NCBI GenBank assembly: GCA_963846505.1
Contig: CAWJWD010000004.1
Location: 682,001 to 746,000 of the forward strand
Direction: 5' to 3'
Origin: JACVRW01 sp963846505
Lineage (GTDB): Bacteria > Actinomycetota > Thermoleophilia > Solirubrobacterales > Thermoleophilaceae
DNA: 64,000 nucleotides
The position numbers and the translations under genes were made by a program. Below the pieces are notes generated by a model that was given only the letters and a program-made list of their open reading frames with translations, was not told the origin of the DNA and made no database searches. Below, piece after piece: positions 45,482 to 55,042 of this stretch. Positions within the stretch are counted from its first letter, which is position 1. Each line of letters begins with the position of its first letter.

Positions 45482-46128
45482 CGATTCGTCTCCGCGTCGA
45501 GCGCGAGGTTGAGGTCGAGCACGTTCACCCCGGGCTCGCCGAGCACGCCGAGCCCGCGTCCGTCGGTGTGCTCGTCGACCAGCTCGCGCACGCGTTCGAC
45601 CGGCAGGCGGCGGACCTTCGCCACGCGGTTGGCTTGGATGCGAGCGTTGTCGGTCGAGATGTGTGGGTCGACGCCGGAGGCCGAGGTTTGGACGGCGTCC
45701 GCCGGCACGTCCGCGCGCCGCAGGCCCGGCGTGAACGGACGCTCGAGCTCGAGGTACGCGACGAGGTTGTCGGCGAACATGGCGCGCAGCTCTGCGTTGT
45801 TGGGCCCGAGGTTGTTGAAGAAGGTGCCGGCCGGGTTGTAGCCGGTGGCCGACGGACGCGACTGGAAGTAGCGCAGAGCGGGCGTGAGCACCGGGTTGCC
45901 GTCGGCGTCCTCCTTGGGCTCGCCGTCGCGGCCGAGCACCGGGCGCTTGAAGTCCTGTCCGATCACCCGCGAGCCGACGATCTTGCCGTCGACGTCGACT
46001 TGGCTGCCGTCGGCCTTGTTCGGGAACAGCACCTGTGCGACGCCGGTGGTGGCGAGCGGGTAGGCGATCCCGAGCAGAACGGTGAAGACGAGCACGGCGA
46101 TGAAGGAGGTGATGAGGTCGCGTTTCAT
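45478..46128 (-). CDS. kdpC: Potassium-transporting ATPase, C subunit
   Basis: A 216-residue protein with one N-terminal helix (about 5-28) and the extracytoplasmic domain with SRPSATGYNP, the DLVTASGSGLDPHIS-like motif in variant form (ADAVQTSASGVDPHIS) and a Gly/Leu-rich end with VNVLDLNLAL. Required for assembly of the KdpA-KdpB complex. Its ATG overlaps the kdpA stop by one base (TGATG). Confidence 0.95.
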
Positions 46129-47864
46129 CAAAAGAGCTGGGTGGTGAGGCCTTGGACGATCGGGCCGAGCAGGAACGCCGGGAAGAAGGTCAGCGCCGCG
46201 ACGAGCACGATCGTGAAGATCAGGAGCACGGCGAACGTCGGCGTGTCGGTGCGGAAGGTGCCGGGGCCCAGCGGCGCGACGCGCTTGGCTGCCAGCCGCC
46301 CGGCGACCGCCAGCGCGGCGATCAGCGGCGCGAAGCGCCCGAGCAGCATCGCCAGGCCGCCGAGCAGGTCGGCGAAGGTGATGCCGAAGGCGCCGACGTT
46401 GCCGGGCGCGTTGGGCTGCACGAACCCGGTGTAGCCGGCGAACGCCGAGCCGTTGTTGTTGGCCTGCGAGACGTAGGCGTAGAGCGTCTCGGAGAAGCCC
46501 TGCGGACCGGGGTTGTAGATCGACGGCGCGCCGTACTTCGTGCCGATCGCCAGGGCCGTCGCGATCAGTGCCGCGAGCGGGACCACCAGCGTCCCGATCA
46601 TCACGAGCTTGATCTCGCGCGCCTCGATCTTCTTGCCCAGGTATTCCGGCGTGCGTCCGACCATCAGCCCGGCGATGAAGACCGCGAGCAGGACGAACAG
46701 CAGCATCCCGTAGAGACCGGAGCCGACCCCGCCGAAGATCACTTCGCCGGTCGACATGTTGAACATCGGCACCAGCCCGCCGATGCCGGTCAGCGAGTCG
46801 AAGGCCGCGTTGACCGCACCGCAGGACGCCACCGTGGTGATCACCGTGAACAGCGCCGAGGACGCCATCCCGGTGCGGATCTCCTTGCCCTCGAAGTTCC
46901 CTCCCGCCACGCCCGCAAGGTGCTGCGCGGGCGAGCCGTTGACCTCGGCCGCGTACACCACGGCGACCGCCACGAGGAACATCGCCATCATCGCGCCGTA
47001 GATCGCCCAGCCCTGTCGGCGGTTGCCGACCAAGCGCCCGAACACCGAGGTGAGCCCGGCCGGGATCAGCAGGATCAGCAGCATCGACACGAAGTTCGTG
47101 AGCCCGCTGGGGTTCTCGAACGGCATCGCGCTGTTGACGTTGAAGAAGCCGCCGCCGTTGGTGCCGAGCAGCTTGATGACCTCCTGCGAGGCGACCGGGC
47201 CGAGCGCGAGCGTCTGCTCGCCGCCAGCGAGCGTGCCGAAGGTCTCGTAGGGCGAGAGGTTCTGCAGCATCCCCTGCGAGACGAAGAAGATCGCGACGAC
47301 GAACGAGATCGGCAGTAGGACATAGAGCAGCGTGCGCGTCAGGTCCTGCCAGAAGTTCCCCAGCACAGCAACGCTGCGCGCCGCGAAGCCGCGGATGACT
47401 GCGACGCAGACGGCGATCCCGACGGCCGCCGACAGGAAGTTCTGCACCGCCAGTCCCGCCATCTGGGAGAAGTACGACATCGTGGTCTCGCCGCCGTAGA
47501 ACTGCCAATTCGTGTTCGACACGAACGACGACGTCGTGTTGAAGCTGACATCCCAGGGCGCGGACTTGAAGTCCTCGGGGTTGAACGGGTGGATGCCCTG
47601 CGTGCGCAGGATCAGGTACAGCGCGGCGAAGGAGACCGCGCTGAAGACGATCGTCGAGCGCGCGTAGCCCTTCCAGTCTTGCCCCTCGCCGAGATCGACG
47701 CGGAGCACGCGGTAGAGCACCCGTTCCACCGGTCCGAGCACGCGATCGAGCACCGCGATCCGCTCACCGCGATAGACCCGCGCCATGTAACCGCCGAGCA
47801 GCGGCGTCAGCGCCGTCAGCACGACTGCGTACAGCGCGATCTGCAGCCAACCCTGAACGGTCAC
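46128..47864 (-). CDS. kdpA: Potassium-transporting ATPase, A subunit
   Basis: A 578-residue K+-channel-like subunit with selectivity-filter loops such as TSSFVSNTNWQFYGG, GTNGGGFFNVNSAMPFENP, DSLTGIGGLVPMFN and the NNNGSAFAGYTG loop. About ten helices. GTG start overlapping the kdpF stop by 4 bases. Confidence 0.97.
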   Translation of the reverse strand: MTVQGWLQIALYAVVLTALTPLLGGYMARVYRGERIAVLDRVLGPVERVLYRVLRVDLGEGQDWKGYARSTIVFSAVSFAALYLILRTQGIHPFNPEDFKSAPWDVSFNTTSSFVSNTNWQFYGGETTMSYFSQMAGLAVQNFLSAAVGIAVCVAVIRGFAARSVAVLGNFWQDLTRTLLYVLLPISFVVAIFFVSQGMLQNLSPYETFGTLAGGEQTLALGPVASQEVIKLLGTNGGGFFNVNSAMPFENPSGLTNFVSMLLILLIPAGLTSVFGRLVGNRRQGWAIYGAMMAMFLVAVAVVYAAEVNGSPAQHLAGVAGGNFEGKEIRTGMASSALFTVITTVASCGAVNAAFDSLTGIGGLVPMFNMSTGEVIFGGVGSGLYGMLLFVLLAVFIAGLMVGRTPEYLGKKIEAREIKLVMIGTLVVPLAALIATALAIGTKYGAPSIYNPGPQGFSETLYAYVSQANNNGSAFAGYTGFVQPNAPGNVGAFGITFADLLGGLAMLLGRFAPLIAALAVAGRLAAKRVAPLGPGTFRTDTPTFAVLLIFTIVLVAALTFFPAFLLGPIVQGLTTQLF

Positions 47865-47950
47865 AGACGCTCACCTCGCAACAGCGCGTAGACGAGATAG
47901 GCGAACACCAGCAGGGAGACGATCAAGCCGAACAGCTCCGCGCCGCTCAT
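47861..47950 (-). CDS. kdpF: KdpF small stabilising subunit, 29 residues
   Basis: The 29-residue peptide MSGAELFGLIVSLLVFAYLV plus YALLRGERL is a single membrane helix with the Y-L-x-Y-A-L-L-x-x-E end typical of KdpF. Its stop overlaps the kdpA GTG; its ATG overlaps the stop of another tiny peptide upstream. Confidence 0.9.
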   Translation of the reverse strand: MSGAELFGLIVSLLVFAYLVYALLRGERL

Positions 47951-48033
47951 ACTCGATCGAGCCCCTCGATCAGAGCGGCCAGCGCGACGAAGGCGACGAG
48001 CCCGATCGCGACTGCTAGGAGATCAAGGCCCAT
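47947..48033 (-). CDS. Extra single-helix peptide (28 residues) at the head of the kdp operon
   Basis: MGLDLLAVAIGLVAFVALAA followed by LIEGLDRV. One membrane helix and an acidic/basic tail; its TGA overlaps the kdpF ATG (ATGA), so it is coupled to KdpF. It looks like a KdpF-sized companion but lacks the KdpF C-terminal motif. It may be a second small subunit or a leader peptide. The start follows a tiny 4-codon frame ending TGATG. Confidence 0.6.
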   Translation of the reverse strand: MGLDLLAVAIGLVAFVALAALIEGLDRV

Positions 48034-48100
48034 CAGTCGAGCAGCATGGCCGGGTCGAGGTGAATGATCGACACCACGAGCCGAGTATTCACCGCGTCCC

Positions 48101-48138
48101 ATCAAGGCGGTATCAAGATCGCCGCCCAATCCATCAAG
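48101..48138 (-). promoter_or_regulatory. Candidate KdpE operator upstream of kdpFACB
   Basis: Three direct copies of CTTGAT on the minus strand (ATCAAG at 48101, 48112 and 48133 on the + strand) are spaced 11 and 21 bases apart, thus on one face of the helix. This is the layout of OmpR/KdpE-type sites. A further copy lies at 50265-50270 before the kdpD kinase gene. Confidence 0.55.
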
Positions 48139-48159
48139 ATCGTGTGTAGGCGCTCGGGC

Positions 48160-48843
48160 TCAGGCGACGAAGCGGTAGCCGATGCCCGGTTCGGTTCGGA
48201 TGAACCGTGGGCGAGCAGGGTCGGGCTCGATCTTTCGGCGCAGGTTGGCGACGTGGACGCGCAGCGTCTGAGTGTCGTCCTGGTAGGCGTGTCCCCAGAC
48301 CTCTCCCAGCAGCATGCGGTGGGTAAGCGGCCTGCCGCGGTGACGCACGAGCACCCGCAGCAGCTCGTACTCGGTCGGCGTCAAGCGGATCTCCACACCG
48401 TCTCTGGTCACCAGACGAGCCGGGATGTCGACCTCGAGCTCGTCGAAGCGCAACACCGGCTCGTCCGGCTCGCGGCCGGCCCTGCGCAGGACGGCGTTCA
48501 AGCGGGCGACCAACTCGCCCGGCGCAAACGGCTTGGTCACGTAGTCGTCGGCACCGGCGTCCAACGCCCGGATCTTCTCGGTCTCCTCGCCCAGCGCCGA
48601 CAGCACCAGGATCGGCATCTGGCTCCACTGCCTGATCGAGCGGCAGACTTCGACCCCGTTCCCGTCGGGCAGGACGAGGTCCAGGATCGCGACGTCGGGT
48701 GCGCGCAGCGACGCCGCGTCGAGGGCCTCCGACGCGGTCGCTGCGGTGACGACCTCGAAGCCCGCGTCGTGCAGGATCACGCGCAGGGCTCGCAGGATCT
48801 GCGGCTCGTCGTCGCAGATCAACACCCGCGGACCCGAGCTCAC
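48160..48843 (-). CDS. kdpE: KdpE response regulator
   Basis: A 227-residue OmpR-family regulator: receiver with DDE at 11-13, phospho-D55 and K in VTKPFAPGEL, then winged helix with LTPTEYELLRVLVRHRGRPLTHRMLL and the LRVHVANLRRKIEPDP signature. It sits between the split kdpD kinase and the kdp structural genes. Its ATG overlaps the kinase stop by 4 bases. Confidence 0.95.
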   Translation of the reverse strand: MSSGPRVLICDDEPQILRALRVILHDAGFEVVTAATASEALDAASLRAPDVAILDLVLPDGNGVEVCRSIRQWSQMPILVLSALGEETEKIRALDAGADDYVTKPFAPGELVARLNAVLRRAGREPDEPVLRFDELEVDIPARLVTRDGVEIRLTPTEYELLRVLVRHRGRPLTHRMLLGEVWGHAYQDDTQTLRVHVANLRRKIEPDPARPRFIRTEPGIGYRFVA

Positions 48844-50264
48844 GAGGTCTCCACCGGTCGCTGGGCGGGCAGCGGCAGCTGGATCGTGAACGTCGCCCCT
48901 TGCCCCGGCAGCGACTCCGCCCGGATGCGTCCGCCGCCCGCCTCGAGAAAGCCCCGTGCGATGGCGAGCCCCAGCCCCGTGCCACTGTCCTCGCCCGTGC
49001 CGTGGAAGGGCTCGAAGATCCGCTCGAGCTCCTCGCGCGGAATTCCCGGACCTCGATCGGTCACGCGAATCGTCACGTGCGCGCCCGAGGCCCGAGCTCG
49101 TACCGTCACAGCCTCTCCGTTGCTGTGACGCGCCGCGTTCTCGAGCACGTTGGCAAGCGCCCGCTCGACCTGGACGGCGTCGAGCTCGAGCAACGGCAGA
49201 TCGGGGTCGAGCTTGACGTCGAACTCCTCAGGCGACTCGGCCACAGCCTCCACCGCCGCCGCGACGACCTCTTCCAGGTCGCACCAGTCGCGTCGTGGCT
49301 GCACGGCGCCCGACTGCAACCGGGAGAGGTCGAGCAGGTTGTCGACCAGTCGTGCCAGCCGCGCGCTCTCGGTCGCGATCACAGCCTCCAACTCCCGCCG
49401 GCCTTCGTCGGAGAGGCTCGACGAGCCCAGCCCCACCGCTGCCGTCGTGATCGCAGTCAGCGGCGAACGCAGATCATGAGAGACCGAGCGCAGCACCGCC
49501 GTCTTGATCACGTTGCTTCGCCGCAGCGCCTTCGTCTCGATCACCTGCGCCTCCAGCTCGTCGCGCCGCTGCGCCGCCGATACCAACGTCTCCAATGCGG
49601 GCAGCACGCGGCCCTGCAGCGCCTCGAGCGTCGGCTCGTCGGTGTCGCGACTCACCAGCACGGTGCCGATCCGGCCGCCTTCGACGATCAACGGCAATGC
49701 GACGCGGCGGCGATCGCCATCGACCCACGCAAGCTCGACCGACACAGACCCCAGCTCCAGCACCTGCGCGATCCGATGCCCCACCAGCGCCAACGACTCC
49801 TCGAGGTTCAAGCCCCCCAACAGCAGCCGTGCCATCTCCGCGCTCAGATCGGCCTCGCGGCGACGACTCTCGGCCTCCGCGGTCCGCAGCCGCGCCGCCT
49901 GAGCGAGGGAGCTCGTAACCACCGCCACCACCAGAAAGACACCGAGCGCAAGCCAGTTCTCCCCCTCAGCGATCGTGAACCGGCCGGTCGGTGGGATGTG
50001 GAAGTAATTCCACGCCAACGCACTCGCGACCGCCGTAGCCAGCCCCATCCACAGCCCCCAGCGGCTCGAGACCAGCAACACCGCCAACAGATAGACGACG
50101 CCCGTCGAGACGACTGGGACAAGCTCGCGCAACCCGAACACCAGCGCGGTGATCGCCGCGACCGACACGACCAAGGCCGCCAGACCCGTCATCCACGAAC
50201 GCCGCCCGAGTAGCTCCACATCCCCATGGTGGCGCACCCACAGCCCAATGAGGCGCTGCGGCAT
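48840..50264 (-). CDS. KdpD C-terminal half: membrane/GAF/histidine kinase
   Basis: About 474 residues: four closely spaced helices of the DUF4118 KdpD membrane domain, a GAF-like domain (about 130-230), HisKA with the His in VSHDLRSPLTAI and HATPase_c with GTGLGLAIARGFLEA. The ATP-binding and USP sensor domains of KdpD are absent and are encoded at 42283. I use the ATG at 50264 (MPQRL); the GTG at 50237 is an alternative. It diverges from corA. Confidence 0.9.
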   Translation of the reverse strand: MPQRLIGLWVRHHGDVELLGRRSWMTGLAALVVSVAAITALVFGLRELVPVVSTGVVYLLAVLLVSSRWGLWMGLATAVASALAWNYFHIPPTGRFTIAEGENWLALGVFLVVAVVTSSLAQAARLRTAEAESRRREADLSAEMARLLLGGLNLEESLALVGHRIAQVLELGSVSVELAWVDGDRRRVALPLIVEGGRIGTVLVSRDTDEPTLEALQGRVLPALETLVSAAQRRDELEAQVIETKALRRSNVIKTAVLRSVSHDLRSPLTAITTAAVGLGSSSLSDEGRRELEAVIATESARLARLVDNLLDLSRLQSGAVQPRRDWCDLEEVVAAAVEAVAESPEEFDVKLDPDLPLLELDAVQVERALANVLENAARHSNGEAVTVRARASGAHVTIRVTDRGPGIPREELERIFEPFHGTGEDSGTGLGLAIARGFLEAGGGRIRAESLPGQGATFTIQLPLPAQRPVETS

Positions 50265-50319
50265 ATCAAGATGTTGTGAAGGCGACAGGAGAGCCGGCCG
50301 GGGTGTCAAAGACACGGCC

Positions 50320-51294
50320 GTGATCGTCGACTGCGCGATCTACGAGCACGGTCGGCGCCGCGACGGGTCGCCGTCGCTGCCACACGCCGTGGACGCCTGC
50401 CGCGAACCGGACGTGTTCACGTGGATCGGCCTCTACGAGCCGACCGAGCAAGAGTTCGAATCCATCCGCCAGGAGTTCTCGCTGCACGCGCTCGCCGTCG
50501 AGGACGCGATCCACGCCCACCAGCGCCCCAAGCTCGAGCTCTACGGCGACCTCGTCTTCGTGGTGCTCAAGACCGCCCAGTACGTCGACCCAGACGAGGT
50601 CGTGCAGCTCGGCGAGATCCTGATCTTCGTCGGCTACGACTACGTCATCACCGTCCGCCACGGCTCCGCCAGCTCCCTGCACGAGGTCCGCGAAGCGCTC
50701 GAGGCGCAACCGGACCTGCTCAAGCACGGCCCCGGGGCGGTCCTGCACGCGATCGTCGACAAGGTCGTCGACGACTACGAACCCGCGATCGCCGGACTCG
50801 GCCAAGACATCGAAGAAGTCGAGAACGAGGTCTTCTCGCCCGAGCGCACCAACCCCGCCGAACGCATCTACAAGCTCAAGCGCGAAGCACTCGAGTTCAA
50901 CCGCGCCACCGGACCGCTCGTCGACCCCGTCGACCGCCTCGCACGCGGCAAGTACCAACAGATCCCCGAACAGATCCGCGCCTACTTCCGCGACGTCAAC
51001 GACCACCTCCTACGCGTCCACGAACAACTCGAGGGCTACCGCGACCTACTCACCAGCGTGCTCGAAGCCAACCTCGCCCAAATCACCGTCCAGCAAAACC
51101 AAGACGTCCGCAAGATCTCCGCAATCGTCGCCCTACTCGCCGTCCCCACCATGATCGCCGGCATCTACGGCATGAACTTCGACCACATGCCCGAACTCGG
51201 CTGGACCATCGGCTACCCACTCGTACTCGCCCTCATGGCCACCATCTGCGCGATCCTCTACCGCTACTTCAAACGCGTCGGCTGGCTCGCCTGA
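50320..51294 (+). CDS. corA: CorA-family magnesium/cobalt transporter
   Basis: A 324-residue protein with a long cytosolic domain (VFTWIGLYEPTEQEFESIRQEF), stalk helix and two C-terminal helices joined by the YGMNF ion-selectivity motif followed by an acidic/Met loop. The only suitable start is GTG at 50320. It is divergent from the kdpD kinase, separated by 55 bases. It may be part of the same metal-ion island. Confidence 0.94.
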   Translation: MIVDCAIYEHGRRRDGSPSLPHAVDACREPDVFTWIGLYEPTEQEFESIRQEFSLHALAVEDAIHAHQRPKLELYGDLVFVVLKTAQYVDPDEVVQLGEILIFVGYDYVITVRHGSASSLHEVREALEAQPDLLKHGPGAVLHAIVDKVVDDYEPAIAGLGQDIEEVENEVFSPERTNPAERIYKLKREALEFNRATGPLVDPVDRLARGKYQQIPEQIRAYFRDVNDHLLRVHEQLEGYRDLLTSVLEANLAQITVQQNQDVRKISAIVALLAVPTMIAGIYGMNFDHMPELGWTIGYPLVLALMATICAILYRYFKRVGWLA

Positions 51295-51471
51295 GCGTCC
51301 GAGCAACTGCAGCAGCCGTCGACGAGAGCATGTTCTGGCGGCCTTCGCCCTTGGTCGCGGCCGAGCCGAGCTGGTCGGCCAGCCGCCACATACGGGGCCA
51401 GGAGAAGGAACTGGATCGCGACCAAGCGTTGCGCGCGGTGCTCGGCCGCGCTGTGTTGAGCCATCGAGCTA

Positions 51472-51542
51472 AGCGGGCAACGGGATTCGAACCCGTACTA
51501 AGAGCTTGGAAGGCTCTTGTGCAGCCCTTACACCATGCCCGC
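51472..51542 (-). tRNA. tRNA-Gly (anticodon TCC)
   Basis: Reverse strand: acceptor GCGGGCA/TGCCCGC, discriminator T, anticodon loop with TCC, T-arm GGGTTCGAATCCC. CCA is not encoded. The 3' end is duplicated at 37100-37128. Confidence 0.95.
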
Positions 51543-51651
51543 GTAGGGCGTCAGGCTAGCCAAGATCGGCGGCGCGAGACACCGTTCCGGCGAAGTACCG
51601 AAGACGGCTGAGAGCACCGCCGCGCCCTGGAACCGCTAGTAGCCTCGCGTC

Positions 51652-53577
51652 GTGTCGTTGGTAAAGAGGTTTCTCGCAGTGGGGAACTGGCGTGCATCCA
51701 GGCCGAAGGTCGAGTTCTGGCGGAAGCGCCGCCGCCTGAAGGTCGCGCTGCTGTCGACCAGCGCGGCGTTGCTGATAGCGACGACGCTCGCCCTCGAGTC
51801 GAGCGGCTCGCTGGACCGTCTGGAGCTCGATACGGTCGACGCTCGCTTCCAGGCGCGCGGCACGCAGGGGCCGCCCGACGATCTCGTGGTGGTGGCCATC
51901 GACGACGTCAGCTTCGGGGACTTCCGTCTGCGCTTCCAGGACTGGCCGCGCACCTACCACGCGCGTGTGCTGCACAACCTCGCACGCGCCGGCGCGAAGG
52001 CCGTCATCTACGACGTCCAGTTCACCGAGCCGTCCCAGGACCCGGACGCCGACTACGCGTTGTACGAGGCCGCGGGGGCTGCGCATCCGGTCGTCTTCGC
52101 CACCACCGAGGTCGACGAGCGCGGTGGCACGGGGGTGTTCGGCGGCGACGCGGAGACCTCGGCGAGGAATCTACGGGCCATTCGCGCGGGTGTGGGACAG
52201 GCGCTGCTGGCCGACGATCCCGACGGCACGCGCCGCCGCCTGCGCTACGAGCTCGAGGGCCTGCGGTCGCTCAGCGTCGTGGCCGCTGAGAAGGTGACCG
52301 GGAAGCGGATCCTGCCGCGGTCCCATCCAGGCGACGGCGAGTGGATCGACTATGCCGGACCGCCGGGCACCATCGACGCCGTGTCGTTCTCGCGCGTGCA
52401 CGACGGCAGCGTCGATCCGGACCGCCTGCGCGGAAGGGTCGTCGTCGTCGGACCGACCGCGCCGACGCTGCACGACGTGCACCCCACTTCCGCGGGCGGA
52501 GACAGGATGTCCGGCGCGGAGATCCAGGCCAACGCATTCGAGACCGCTCGTCGAGGCTTTCAGCTGCGCAGCGCGAGTGACGTCGTGAGCTGGATGATCG
52601 TCGTGGCGATGGGCCTGATCGCCCCGCTGCTCGCCGTTCGCCTGTCGCCGCTGCTGATGCTTCCGATCGCCGCGGCCGTGGCGGCCGCCTTCCTCGCGTT
52701 GTCGCAGCTCCTGTTCAACGCCGGCGTGATCGTGCTGGTCGTCGCGCCGTTGCTTGCGCTCGTGGTCACGACAGGGGCCGCGCTGGCGATCGAGTACTTC
52801 ACCGAGACGCGCGAGCGACGTCGGTTGCGCGGCCTGTTCGCGCGATTCGTTCCGGCCAAGCACGTCGAGGAGCTCGTCGAGCTGGGCGACGAGGCGCTAG
52901 CGGCGAAGAAGGCCTCCACCACGGTCCTCTTCGCCGACCTGCGCAACTTCACCACCTCGGCAGAGGTGCTGCAGCCCGACGAGGTGCTGTCGCTGCTGAA
53001 CGAGTACCTGAGCCAGATGGGCCAGGCGATCGAGGGCCATGGCGGCACGATCGTCGACTACCAGGGCGACGGCATCCTGGCCGTCTTCGGGGCCCCGGTG
53101 GCGCTCGACGACCACGCCGACCGCGCCCTCTACGCCGCCCGCGAGATGCTCACCGAGCGCCTGCGGTCCTTCAACGCCTGGCTCGCCGGCCAGTGCGCGC
53201 AGCCGGAGTTCGAGGGGCTCCCCCCCACGCTCGCCAGGGACGGCTTCGAGATGGGCGTCGGACTCAGCAGCGGCCTGGTGGTGGCTGGCAACCTCGGCTA
53301 CGAGAAGCGGCTGGCATATGCCGCCATCGGAGACGCGACCAACACGGCGGTCCGCCTCGAAGGCATGACCAAGGACAGCGGGCACCAGCTCTTCGTGGCC
53401 GACGCGACGCGCTCGATGCTCCAGGGCGGTTGGCGTGGCCTCGAGCAGCACGGCAACCTGCCGATCAGGGGGCGCAACGCCGAGACGATGGTCTGGGTCC
53501 CGCGCAAGGAGTGGCTGGCGGGAACGACGCCTAGCGCGGTCGCCGAGCCACGTACGAGCGGCCGGCGCGCAGGATGA
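51652..53577 (+). CDS. CHASE2-domain class III nucleotide cyclase
   Basis: A 641-residue protein: helix (about 30-48), CHASE2 sensor domain (about 60-300), three helices (about 310-385), HAMP-like link and a class III cyclase domain. Metal-binding D429 (FADLRNF) and D473 (YQGDG) and catalytic N564/R568 (GDATNTAVRLE) are present. The usual purine-selecting Lys is replaced by D469 and the Thr/Asp by A557, so the substrate is uncertain (ATP, GTP or a pyrimidine nucleotide). GTG start. Convergent with the NHL/FecR gene, overlapping it by 47 bases. Confidence 0.88.
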   Translation: MSLVKRFLAVGNWRASRPKVEFWRKRRRLKVALLSTSAALLIATTLALESSGSLDRLELDTVDARFQARGTQGPPDDLVVVAIDDVSFGDFRLRFQDWPRTYHARVLHNLARAGAKAVIYDVQFTEPSQDPDADYALYEAAGAAHPVVFATTEVDERGGTGVFGGDAETSARNLRAIRAGVGQALLADDPDGTRRRLRYELEGLRSLSVVAAEKVTGKRILPRSHPGDGEWIDYAGPPGTIDAVSFSRVHDGSVDPDRLRGRVVVVGPTAPTLHDVHPTSAGGDRMSGAEIQANAFETARRGFQLRSASDVVSWMIVVAMGLIAPLLAVRLSPLLMLPIAAAVAAAFLALSQLLFNAGVIVLVVAPLLALVVTTGAALAIEYFTETRERRRLRGLFARFVPAKHVEELVELGDEALAAKKASTTVLFADLRNFTTSAEVLQPDEVLSLLNEYLSQMGQAIEGHGGTIVDYQGDGILAVFGAPVALDDHADRALYAAREMLTERLRSFNAWLAGQCAQPEFEGLPPTLARDGFEMGVGLSSGLVVAGNLGYEKRLAYAAIGDATNTAVRLEGMTKDSGHQLFVADATRSMLQGGWRGLEQHGNLPIRGRNAETMVWVPRKEWLAGTTPSAVAEPRTSGRRAG

Positions 53578-55042
53578 TCGTCCGCCCGCGCACGAAGTCC
53601 CGCACGCGCACGGTGCCGCGACGGACACGGAACAGCGTGCCGTCGCACCGGTCCTCCGTCAGCCAGATCGTGCCTCGCACCCCAGCCGCGCCGTAGTGGC
53701 CCTTGGTGCGAAAGCGGCCCTTGCCGTTGCCCCATAGCCGGCGGCCGCCGCCCTTCGACCGCTTGCTGGCACCAGCCGGCGCCCGCCGCCGGGACGCGCG
53801 CCTCGGGCAGGCGCGCGGCGTCTCGCCCGCGAGGATCAGGTCCGTCACGGGGCGCGGCTCGCGCCGCTGCCTGATCGTGAACAGGCCGGCACGGAAGCTC
53901 GCCGCCTGCACGCCGCCGCGCAGGTCGCTCGCCGTGATCAGCCTGGCCCTTCCATTTGCCGTCTGCACCTGAGAGCCGAAGGGCAGTTGCTCCGGCTTCG
54001 TCAGGCGCTTGAAGGTCGCAGCGCCCGGACGGCGTACGAGCACGACCCCGGAGACGCGCTTGACGTTCGCGGTCTTGCCCGCCTCGGGCGGCGGCAGCGG
54101 CGGGGTGGACTCGGCGAAGCGCTGGATGCGCGCGGTGCCCTGGTCGACGACGTACGCCGTTCCGGTCGAGTCCGAGGCGACGTCCGCCGGACTTGCGAGC
54201 TGACCGCTGCCGCTACCGCTGCCGGCGCCACCGAAGCTCGTCAGGAATGCGCCCTCCGAGGTGAACTGCTGGATGCGCTGGTTGCCCGTGTCCGCGACGT
54301 AGATGCTGCCCCCTCCGTCGCTTGCGATTCCCGAGGGCCCGTCGAACTTGCCGTCGCCACTGCCGCTACCGCCCCAGTCGAAAAGGTGCGTACCCTCGGC
54401 GGTGAACTTCTGCACCACGTTCGCGACGCTGTCGAGCACGTAGACGTCGCCGACCCCGTCGACGGCCACGTCCTCCGCGGCAAGGAACCGCCCGTCGCCG
54501 GTCCCCGTCTCCCCCCACTGCAGGTCGTAGGCCCCGTCGGGGGTGAAGCGCTGGATGCGGTTGACCTGCCGGTCGGCGACGTAGACGTTGCCGCGAGGGT
54601 CGACCGCGACGCCCGCCGGTGCCTGGAACTGGCCGTCGCCGTTGCCACGCGACCCCCACGGGAAGAGGAAGTTTCCGGCCGCGGTGAACTTCTCGATGCG
54701 CGCGTTGTCGCGATCGGTCACGTAGACCGAGCCGAAGGCGTCGGCGGCCACGTGGCTGGCACCGGCGAACTCGCCGTCCCCGGCCCCCGATCTGCCGAAG
54801 CTGCCCAGATATCCCCCGCCGACTTCGAACCGCTGCACCCGGTTGGCGGTGACGTCGGCGACGTACACCGACCCTGCCCCGTCGCTTGCGATCCCCAGCG
54901 GCGTCACGAACTGCCCTTCACCGGAACCCGCGGATCCCCACGGCGCCAGCGGGCGAAAATCGGCCCTGGCCCCCGGCGCGGAGGCGAAGAGGACGACCAG
55001 GAGCAGCCCCGCCGATCTGGCGGCGCGTGGACCGACGGTCAC
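53531..55042 (-). CDS. Secreted NHL-repeat protein with FecR-like C-terminal domains
   Basis: About 503 residues: signal peptide (hydrophobic core, cleavage after GARA), six NHL repeats of about 47 residues (G.FDGPSGIASDGGGSIYVADTGNQRIQQF type), then a FecR-like domain (KRVSGVVLVRRPGAATF ... AASFRAGLFTIRQ) and a C-terminal VRGTIWLTEDRCDGTLFRVRRGTVRV module. The GTG start overlaps the stop of the DUF5706-like gene (GTGA). FecR-type and CHASE2 proteins are often encoded together; here the CHASE2 cyclase is convergent. Confidence 0.82.
   Translation of the reverse strand: MTVGPRAARSAGLLLVVLFASAPGARADFRPLAPWGSAGSGEGQFVTPLGIASDGAGSVYVADVTANRVQRFEVGGGYLGSFGRSGAGDGEFAGASHVAADAFGSVYVTDRDNARIEKFTAAGNFLFPWGSRGNGDGQFQAPAGVAVDPRGNVYVADRQVNRIQRFTPDGAYDLQWGETGTGDGRFLAAEDVAVDGVGDVYVLDSVANVVQKFTAEGTHLFDWGGSGSGDGKFDGPSGIASDGGGSIYVADTGNQRIQQFTSEGAFLTSFGGAGSGSGSGQLASPADVASDSTGTAYVVDQGTARIQRFAESTPPLPPPEAGKTANVKRVSGVVLVRRPGAATFKRLTKPEQLPFGSQVQTANGRARLITASDLRGGVQAASFRAGLFTIRQRREPRPVTDLILAGETPRACPRRASRRRAPAGASKRSKGGGRRLWGNGKGRFRTKGHYGAAGVRGTIWLTEDRCDGTLFRVRRGTVRVRDFVRGRTIILRAGRSYVARRPR

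Noticed and set aside
51295..51471. Possible remnant integrase between corA and tRNA-Gly
   Set aside because: Short frames on both strands show no recombinase motif; 177 bases is too little to support a call.
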